DNA of 64,000 nt from Strigamia acuminata (Eukaryota > Arthropoda > Chilopoda > Geophilomorpha > Linotaeniidae), in the NCBI GenBank assembly GCA_949358305.1, contig OX442314.1:10533060-10597059 (forward strand). The letters are read 5' to 3'. The translations under genes and the position numbers were made by a program. Below the pieces are notes generated by a model that had not been told where the DNA came from, ran no database searches, and saw nothing but the letters and a program-made list of their open reading frames with translations. Of this stretch, positions 56,047 through 64,000 are shown in pieces (the stretch's first letter is position 1; the number at the start of each line of letters is the position of its first letter).

Positions 56047-57390
56047 AGTTCAAGCGTAAACTCGGATCCATTAGTGTTTACGAGATTAGCGATGGAGACA
56101 ACTTTTATGATTAAATTATTTCAAACTGTATAGAATAGAATAATAAAAACCTCCAACTTCTAAAAGATAAACAATTCCATCAAAGAAAATGTCCCATTAT
56201 TCGTTTGAGCCATCACCACTTAGTTTCATCTATTACGCTAGCCAGTTTCAAATGGCTGCAGATTGAGATGGGCATTACTCTCAAGACACAAGGACCATGG
56301 GTTCACTCAAACCCAGGCAAGTGAAAAAAAAGAAGAAAAACTTTGTCTTTAAAGTTTAAAGAAAAAGTAATGTGGTTTAAGTTAGTTGAAACCACGAATG
56401 AAAAGAAAAGGTTTTGTGGAATAAATTTCAGGAATTGATCCAAAATCTCATTAACTTTGTTTACTTATTCATGCACAAAACCAAAGATAAGGCAATAGCA
56501 ATTTGTGCATTATTAGGTCCAAAGTCACCTGGAGAAGCCATGCTTCTAATTTGTTGTTGCATCATTTGGAATTCAGTTATGAAGTGCCTCCTGTAGCTTT
56601 GGTGCTTAAACTCCACATTAGCACTTGTTTCAAAAAAACTGGACACACTAATGAAGGTGCTATAGTGCATGGAGTGTGTTTTGGAGGAAAACAACATTTT
56701 TAATTAAAAGAAATTCAAAAATTATGGCAACTTAACATTTTGATCACGTGTTTAGAATAAGCAATTAGGTTTCAAGGAACAGCTGCCACCAATCACCTTT
56801 GAGGGTGGTGTTATTTGCTCATCTACTTGCCAGGTCATGTGATGCAGAGTTTACCAGACATTAGTGAGACACACAATTAACAAAACATATCTTATTCAGT
56901 GGCAATAGTAACACTACAATAGATGCATTTAATCCTCAAAAGATAAATGGACTTATTCGTCTGAAATGACTTCTCTAAACGGCTTTGACAGCATTTCTCC
57001 GACAAGTCAATTTGAAAGAATTCGAATAAGTGGACTAACAAGGGGAGCACATGAATAAGACACTCACAGATTGTTGTTATATTAAACATGGAAAATTGTT
57101 ATATCATGCTGAATGAGACCCTAAAATTATTTCATTCCATAAACAGCCAACAATGCAAACAATGAGCTGAAAGTTGGCACTATTTTGTCTGTGTATACAT
57201 CCAATCTGAGCAATCAGGCCTAGTTTATGAATACTGTAAACAACAAATGCTAGGTAAAAAATAGTTCCAAGATCCAAGTTGAATTTTATCATTTGATATT
57301 CAATGATGTCATTTCATCATTTGAGATTCAATGATGTCATGACATCAGAACTTTGTTCACCAACATGACTGTCTTCATGAAGACAATAAT
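56047..57390. other. no gene seen
   Basis: Several short open frames, no recognisable protein. A direct repeat of TTCAATGATGTCAT occurs at 57299-57345. Confidence 0.5.
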
Positions 57391-57395
57391 AGTTT

Positions 57396-57475
57396 GTAGT
57401 AGTGGTTCAGTGGTTAAGGCAATGGACTAGGTATCTTTCCATACCGGTTCAAATCCTGGTGTGTGTGAAAATTTT
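57396..57475 (+). mobile_element. tRNA-derived SINE head or tRNA pseudogene
   Basis: A pol III A-box-like GTGGTTCAGTGGTTAAG (57402-57419) and an exact B box GGTTCAAATCC (57446-57456) are spaced as in tRNA genes, but acceptor and anticodon stems do not pair well. An AT-rich tail follows directly. This is the arrangement of a tRNA-derived SINE 5' end. Confidence 0.7.
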
Positions 57476-57534
57476 TATTTTTATTTTTTATTCATTTTTA
57501 GCAGTAATTTTAATGTTTGTAATTTTATATTTGT

Positions 57535-57998
57535 TTACGAACTAAGATCGCAAACTAGTTCACTTTTACAAGTAAACGCAAAAAACGAACTTAGTTCACT
57601 TTCAAGAGTAAACTTGAACGAAGTTCGCGTTCACAATGTTTGATGATGAAAACTTAACTTTTTGAATCGGTTTTAAATTTAAACGTTTTAATGACGTTTT
57701 CATCATCAAAACATTCATTTTGATCACTTTTTACAACGAAAACGGCGAAAATAGCCGTTTTCGTCATTAAAATCAATGAAAACGACTGCTTTACTAAAAA
57801 AAAAGTGTTTTTTTTTTCATCTTCAAACCACAAAACATAAAAAAACATTTCAATTTTCAAAAAAAAAATTGGAAAAGTGAACTGAACTATTGGTGCAAGT
57901 TCGTGAACTTGAACTCAGTTCACTTTGAAAAAAATTGTAGTGAACATAAACGTGAACGTGAACTTGAACTAGTTTGTGATTTGGTGAACGAGATACAA
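57535..57998. mobile_element. foldback element rich in GTTCAC/GTGAAC motifs
   Basis: CGCAAACTAGTTCACTT at the left is mirrored by GAACTAGTTTGTG at the right. Many GTTCACTT and AAGTGAAC words sit near both ends and AACGGCGAAAATAGCCGTTT is in the middle. It looks like a hAT-like non-autonomous element. The borders are not exact. Confidence 0.6.
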
Positions 57999-59030
57999 CA
58001 CTGTTGTTCCGTTTTCAGTGCTCGATCGTGCCTTAAGCCGGCCCTTGCAGCATTGTCCCAAAAGGAATTAATAAGGTAATCTTCCCAGCCAATACACGCT
58101 AAGAAATGAGTTCAGCCTTAGCAACAGACACGGCATCTTCGCAACGAACATCTGCTCAAAGTGAATTAATTGTTAGTTGGAGCGCTCTGATGTGATCAGT
58201 GCCCTCTTTCAATAAAGCGAACAAGTTTATCGCTACTTTATTCCTGATGCGTGATAAAGCCAGCAGTAATATGCCAACTGACCAAAGAAAATTAGTGGAA
58301 TCTGTGGGCAGAAAATCCTCAGCCCCAGAACCAATTTTGCATGCGCAGTGGTGCTAGTAGACGACCTCCACCACAAGCAGAAGCGCTGTTGGACTCTCCC
58401 GTCTCTTAGAATGCATTTGTTCATCGGCTCGCAATCAATAAATTTTCCATTCTCGAAATCCAATCAATTTGAGATCAAACGATAAAACGCAATCAAATTA
58501 GCATCAACAAATTCATATTGGTAGACCTCTCTCTACCAGTCCTATCCATATAAGCAGTTGCTCGTTCATTTTCCATTTCGTTTTCCCCCTTCGCGACAAC
58601 CCTTGAAAACCGAACATAAGTGCACTGACAATAGCTTTGCCAATCCAAACACGGATTACAAACTACTCGGTATATGGACAGATCATTAATGACGTCAGTT
58701 TAAAGCCCCGCTGTGAATATTAATCAAAGAGTTGGGAATAAATCATGTCGTCTTAAGGTGGGCTGTATCGTTTTGAGGTCGGGTGTTTGAGTCCTGTTCG
58801 ACGGAGATAAGAAGCTAGACATGTTCGGCAACCCTCCAATCACCGAGCGACACCATCAACTTCTCATTCAAGGAGCTCCCCCTTATTTTTCTATGGGAAA
58901 AAACATGGATATGCAAACACGTTAGTTATTATTTCATGTTGTGGATTCAGGTGAGAAAAATTAAATTACCAAAATAATAAAAAAAAAAATAAAATATAAA
59001 TGTAAAGGTCCGAATAAACGATTTACAGAA
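57999..59030. other. no gene seen
   Basis: Only short frames; nothing recognisable. Confidence 0.5.
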
Positions 59031-59516
59031 CTCTAAAGCCCGGATAAATGCATAAATGCATAGGAATTATTTTTATTCAATAATAAGCCGAAATTGGCTA
59101 AAAATCAGAAATAAATGCATAAATCGGCATTTTTCCGAAAAACAACGACGATTTGTGTCTTTTTTTAACGATACGTAACATGTAAATATGCTTGCGTTCG
59201 GAAAACTGAGGACTTCGCCAAAAACAGACACCAGGGGAAGTCACTAAATTATAGTGTCTGGAAAAAGTTTTAAGAAACAAACAAATAAATAAATAAATAA
59301 ATAAAAATAAATTGTAATTACTAATTATAATTCATTTACATCAAGAAAACTTTGAAATGACATTAAGTAGTTATTTAAAACCTGATTTCGCTCAAATAAA
59401 TTTTTTTATTTTATATATTTTATTTTTATTTTGCATAAAATGGAATTTTTGGTGCATATTTTATGCGCATAAAACAAATTTTATTTTGCATAAATATCCG
59501 GGTTCTAGAAATAACT
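59031..59516. mobile_element. possible MITE with CCCGGATA ends
   Basis: TAAAGCCCGGATAAATGCAT at the left is echoed inverted at the right by GCATAAATATCCGGGTTCTA, giving TARARCCCGGATA ends. The interior is AT-rich with GCATAAA words. No clear target duplication. Confidence 0.55.
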
Positions 59517-60005
59517 AATAGTCACTTCATACGAAGCAAAATGATAACTCGCAATGTGGGCATGTAGAAAGTTGAGAATTACAAGTAAATCAAATTTCAA
59601 AATTGTGATACAAACAAACACTGAAGCATTCGGGGTTGTCCGCTTTAAATTTTTATTGGTGGAAAGAAATGAAGAGTTTTAGTATTTCACTTGTTGAAAA
59701 ATCTTGCAATTACTATTATTGACCGTTTGAGATCAACCAGAGGCTAGAGACAATCCAACTACAACCTTCCATTGTTACTAAGCCTGCAATTTAACCTTTG
59801 AACTTGCTGGAAAGAACAGTCGACTTATACTTCAATGTCTTGGAAAGCCAATAATTGTATTGTTTGCAACATTTTAACCTTCTACAGAAGTAAATGCCAA
59901 TTGTTTCTATTTTTTTTCTTCTTCTTACAATTGTTTAAAAAACTTGGTATTCTTGTAATAACCTACAATGCTATCTACAGATGAATAATTAGAACAGCAT
60001 CCACA
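59517..60005. other. no gene seen
   Basis: AT-rich, non-coding. Confidence 0.5.
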
Positions 60006-60014
60006 AAAAGCCCA

Positions 60015-60220
60015 GACAATTCAACAATGAACTACAAAAATTAAAAACCAAGACAATTCAATAATTCAACAAAAATTTAAAACCAAGACAATTCAACAAT
60101 GAACTACAAAAATTAAAAACCAGGACAATTCAACAATGAACTACAAAAATTAAAAACCAGAACAATTCAACAATGAACTACAAAAATTAAAAACCAAGAC
60201 AATTCAACAATGAACTACAA
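60015..60220. repeat. ~38-bp minisatellite
   Basis: ACAATTCAACAATGAACTAC plus AAAAATTAAAAACCA(A/G)G repeats five times, one unit shortened. Confidence 0.92.
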
Positions 60221-61140
60221 CAATCCACCAAACACAGCAAACAAAACACCGATAACAACAACAGCCGAAAACAATTGAAAGCTTTCGCACAGTTTGTAAT
60301 AAAATGCCATTTTTCTAAAAAAGGGAAAAAATGATTTTGATGAGTATAAAAACTCTTGTGTATCATAAAAAATATCCATTAGGGTGTAAAAAAATACCCA
60401 ATAGTGCATTACACGGAGCTCCCCACCAGCTTTGTAAAGATTAAGCTTGAAACTGCACACTTCGAAACAGATTTCCTTCAAACTGAAATAAGTTTGAAAA
60501 GTTTTGAAGCAAATTGAAACAACTTAAAATAAAGAAGAAATTCAAAAACCATCATTTAAAATATCTTGAAAAATGTGGTCAAACTACGGCCACCAAATGG
60601 TGAATACAAAATATTCTGACCTGGGCCGTCAGGTTTTTCAACCTCAAGCCACAGATTTTAGTTATTCAGATTTTGTTTCACAACATTGAGATTTCAACAT
60701 TGATGATAAAAAAGTTGTTCTGGTTCAGGTTCTGATTTGTAGTCGCAACCGTGACTCAGGACGTAGTGGATAATCGCCAAGCAACCATCTACCTTGAAGT
60801 GCTAGAAGAACTGTCCTGTGACCACATTACAAGCTTTTTAAACTGCATCCCTTGTCCCACTGGTGAAGAGACCACTTCTTGGATTGCAGTTCCTCCTAAA
60901 AGGATGGTATTGAGATTATGCTTGTATGGGGTTATTTACATCAAGATGTGGTTGGAGATAAAATTGGACACGTGTTACATGTTAAACAGGAAGTGAGATT
61001 TATTCTCTTATTAGTTACATGTATATTCAAATACGCTTGTATGCCACCTGACGATGATGCACCGAACAATATCACCAACAGATGGACCTGATGAATGCTG
61101 CTCTATTGGTTAGGCAATGACCGATGATTGACAAACAGTC
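60221..61140. other. no gene seen
   Basis: Short open frames at 60215-60481 (minus) and 60751-60996 (plus) have no recognisable features. Confidence 0.5.
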
Positions 61141-61145
61141 ACAGA

Positions 61146-61342
61146 ATTTCTTTTTGACGTAGAACTACATCTAAGAGGACAATCCAACATTATCCATGTA
61201 GCGGAAGTAAAAACCAAACAATCCCTTCTCCACATGGTTCTACTTTGCAGCACAGTTACTACTGAGCCCCTCTGAATCTTTTTTTGACGTTGAACTACGT
61301 CTAGGAGGATAATCCAACACCATCCATGTGACGGAAGTAATA
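61146..61342. repeat. two-copy ~126-bp direct repeat
   Basis: TTTTTGACGTAGAACTACAT...GAGGACAATCCAACATTATCCATGT at 61148-61210 recurs at 61276-61335 with few changes. TGCAGCACAGTTACTACTGA-like words recur again near 61603. Confidence 0.8.
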
Positions 61343-61349
61343 ACCCAAA

Positions 61350-61550
61350 TAAACAATACCACGATAGAAAACAATTCCAGAAATAAACCGTGCTACAATA
61401 GAAAGCAATTCCAGGAATAAACAGTGCTACAATAGAAAGTTATTCCAGGAATAAACCGTGCTACAATAGAAAGCAATTCCAGGAATAAACAGTGCTACAA
61501 TAGAAAGTTATTCCAGGAATAAACCGTGCTACAATAGAAAGCAATTCCCA
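61350..61550. repeat. ~33-bp minisatellite
   Basis: GTGCTACAATAGAAAGCAAT plus TCCAGGAATAAAC(C/A) repeats six times. Adjacent units alternate between two variants, a 66-bp higher-order unit. Confidence 0.93.
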
Positions 61551-61938
61551 TCAAGAGATGGCACTAAAAACACAACAAACAATCACATCCCCATGTTCTG
61601 TTGCAGCATAGTTGCTACTGATAACACAGACTCACATCCATATGTTCAGTGCGTTTTATCACCGATGGTGCCACACAATATACAGGGTGTTTCGTTTAAG
61701 ACGCCACAGTCAATTTCCAGAATAAGTATATGCTTTTTTAAAAAACCAAGCAGACTAGCCTATAGCAAAGTAGGGATGACGAATCCAATGGTGTAATCAA
61801 ATTTTATGCCAGACATGCAACAATGCACTTTTCATTTGCTAACTAGTTAGCTGATCGAGATAGAGCAAAATTGCCAATTACAAAGTTGTAGAGCACCATC
61901 AAATTAGTACTATCCAACTTATCTTAGTCACCTTAAGT

Positions 61939-62095
61939 TGTTGGATGTAAGGTGATTGAGGTTGTTGGGAATAACGAACAAGGTGTTAACGTTAACGTGG
62001 TAAAACAGGAAGTGGTTCCCTTAAAGTTTATTACGTATTTATACATAAGGCACTAGGTGGCGCTCCATAGAAATGACATCATAGGACATCCCAAC
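61939..62095. mobile_element. 157-bp solo-LTR-like element, copy B, TSD TAAGT
   Basis: Same element as 37802-37960 (TGTTGGATG...CATCCCAACA), flanked on both sides by TAAGT, a perfect 5-bp duplication different from copy A. Confidence 0.8.
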
Positions 62096-64000
62096 ATAAG
62101 TTAACAACAGGTAACCAACATGCTTAGTTGGCAAGCAATGCATGACACGTGACTGCTGTCATCCAATCAGCACACAGAAGAAAAAATCAATAGGAAATAA
62201 CACACGGATACGTGTCCATTTTATCCTTGGTTCATGCTACTGTGCCCCCTTCTGAATCTTTTTCTTTTAAAATTTTATTTCCAGAAAGAATAAAACAACG
62301 GAACACTCGACGTCTTCTCAAGACACCGGCAGCATCGACCACAGTAAATATTGAACTTATTCTGCTTGGGAGTTAAAATTTCTGAAGCAATTATGCAGCA
62401 CACTTTACACTGAAAGAAACAGGACATTTTTAATACAAGAAAAATCTAAAAAAAATCCTTGGAGCAGAAAAAAAAATCATAACAGTAACAGCTGTAGCAA
62501 CAAGTCCAATTCCTCTACACATGAAGAGTCTTTCCTACAACTAAAAAGAAAGCAAAAGAAATAAATAAACAACAAAAAATAAAAAATAAAAACCTTAGAA
62601 AAATGAAATCTGGCTTAAAAAAAATTCCATTGAGTAAAAAAAAAAAAATTAATTAATTAACAATTCCCTAATGGTAAATTTTAATAAGAAAAAGAGACAT
62701 GAGCCAAATTTGATTCAGTTTCTCCGCCATTCATTTCATGGTTCATTCATTTACCACACGGCTGTGGTAAAAAAAAAAAGATCTTTTTAAATTTAAAGTT
62801 CATCAAACTTTTATTTCTTAAGCTCACCATCACAGTTTCAAGCTCATCTAACACCAATCTGGCCATTCACCAGGAAATGCGCACCTTTTCTGAAGATTCA
62901 TTGCTATTGCTTGGAATTTCCACCATTTCGCTTGTTTCGTCAACTCCCATAGGAATAACATGGGAAGCGCCAAGAAAGACCGAAGATAATGATGAAAAAT
63001 GTGTCAAAAATTCAAAATGGCCGGCGAATTTGATCGCAACGATAAAAGTCAAATTTTACTTTAGAAAATAAAAAATAAAAAAAATCGATTTGTGCAACTT
63101 CAATTTTTCCAGAAGAAATCGAATGAATAATTCAAATGAAATCCATTTTGACGAGTCCATGTTTATTTTCCTGGCAACTACTCATAAATACGTTACACAA
63201 TTTTCTCACCAGGCGCAAAGTACAGAAACAGATAAAAATAAAATGAAATCAAAACAAAGTTCCAGTTTTATCATTATTCATTTCGAACTCCATTCCGCTT
63301 TATTTTTCAATTTTTATTCACAAATTCCCGATTCCTTCCTAACAACAGATAAGAATTCCATTGCTCATGCTAGTTGCTAAGCAACAGTCAAAGCCGAGCA
63401 CAAAACCCAATAAATGAACTCGCAGCTTCGTCCTCAAGCGGATATTTTGTAAACTAAATGTAATCGATGCAATTGAAGATGTAGCAGGCCCCGATGTTGA
63501 GTTGGTCCTGGCGCATCGTTAAATGGAAGTTTGAAATTCATTTCTCGTCATGACGAATGACGTAGCGAAATCCCTCCAAAAAAATTGGATTTTCGGATCA
63601 AATGATGAGATTCGATTAAATTGTTTTGGATTTTCTTTGCAAAATAATGACAAGTGAAATGAGTTGTTTGTTCGCTCCGCCTACTGTTGAAATCGGGCGT
63701 TGTTGACTTGAAATTGTGTTGCTGAGAGTTGGGCCTAATCCAGGATTTTATTGGAGTGACACTGTACTGTTCTCGCTCACTCAGGGAATGAAGAGAAAGA
63801 GGATTACTAGAAGGTCATCGTGATTTTTATCAAATTTTAATGTTCTGTCAGTGCAGATTAATCTGAAAATTAACTGGAGACAGAATTTTCTATGTGCTGC
63901 ATGAAATGCCAATAAAATGGTCAGATTATTTGACAGATACCCATTTCCAGTTCATTTGTGGCTTCAAAACTGAACTAGTGAGTCACAGCAATTCTAAGTA
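62096..64000. other. no gene seen
   Basis: AT-rich DNA with A-runs near 62455-62660 and 62770. Open frames at 62867-63071 and 63090-63380 lack motifs. Gene ends lying beyond the window cannot be excluded. Confidence 0.45.

Overview
The window is eukaryotic nuclear DNA, AT-rich and intron-rich, with GT-AG introns and many transposable elements. The recognisable genes (papilin with lustrin-like cassettes, DTD2, COA4, a TMEM145/GPR180-like GOST protein, proteasome subunit RPN12/PSMD8 and a PH-domain protein) and a TATCGATA (DRE-like) box between two divergent genes point to an animal, most probably an arthropod and perhaps an insect. The species cannot be named from the sequence alone.

Layout. 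0-15 kb (minus strand): papilin. A TSP1 / ADAMTS cysteine-rich / spacer / TSP1-array block runs from 15.0 to 10.0 kb and enters a papilin cassette that disappears into a 200-N assembly gap (9746-9945). A separate Ig exon (1027-1305) and a cassette exon (up to 480) lie beyond a TE-rich stretch. That stretch holds a truncated Ty3/gypsy element with its 3' LTR, a broken dynein heavy-chain fragment and a 235-bp near-identical duplication. 15-22.6 kb: probably papilin upstream introns and a possible 5' untranslated exon. 23.5-24.8 kb: DTD2 (minus) and COA4 (plus), head to head. 25.4-30.3 kb: TMEM145-like gene (minus) and PSMD8/Rpn12 (plus), also head to head. 32.4-50.8 kb (minus): a PH-domain gene with a 28-bp micro-exon. 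It has very long introns that hold MITEs, a solo-LTR-like element and a complete Ty1/copia element with LTRs that read as identical. 51-64 kb: no confident gene; MITEs, minisatellites, a 5S-rRNA-derived segment, a tRNA-derived SINE head and a second copy of the solo-LTR-like element.

Housekeeping genes (tRNA proofreading, cytochrome oxidase assembly, proteasome, Golgi/trafficking 7-TM protein) are compact and mostly in divergent pairs. The extracellular-matrix gene papilin and the PH-domain gene are inflated by repeats. No operon-like logic links these genes. The most interesting parts are the transposon archaeology (nested hAT MITE with perfect 8-bp TSD, copia inserted into a hairpin repeat, tiny solo LTRs with perfect TSDs, dynein pseudogene beside a gypsy remnant) and the unexpected order of papilin domains around a gap and a duplication.
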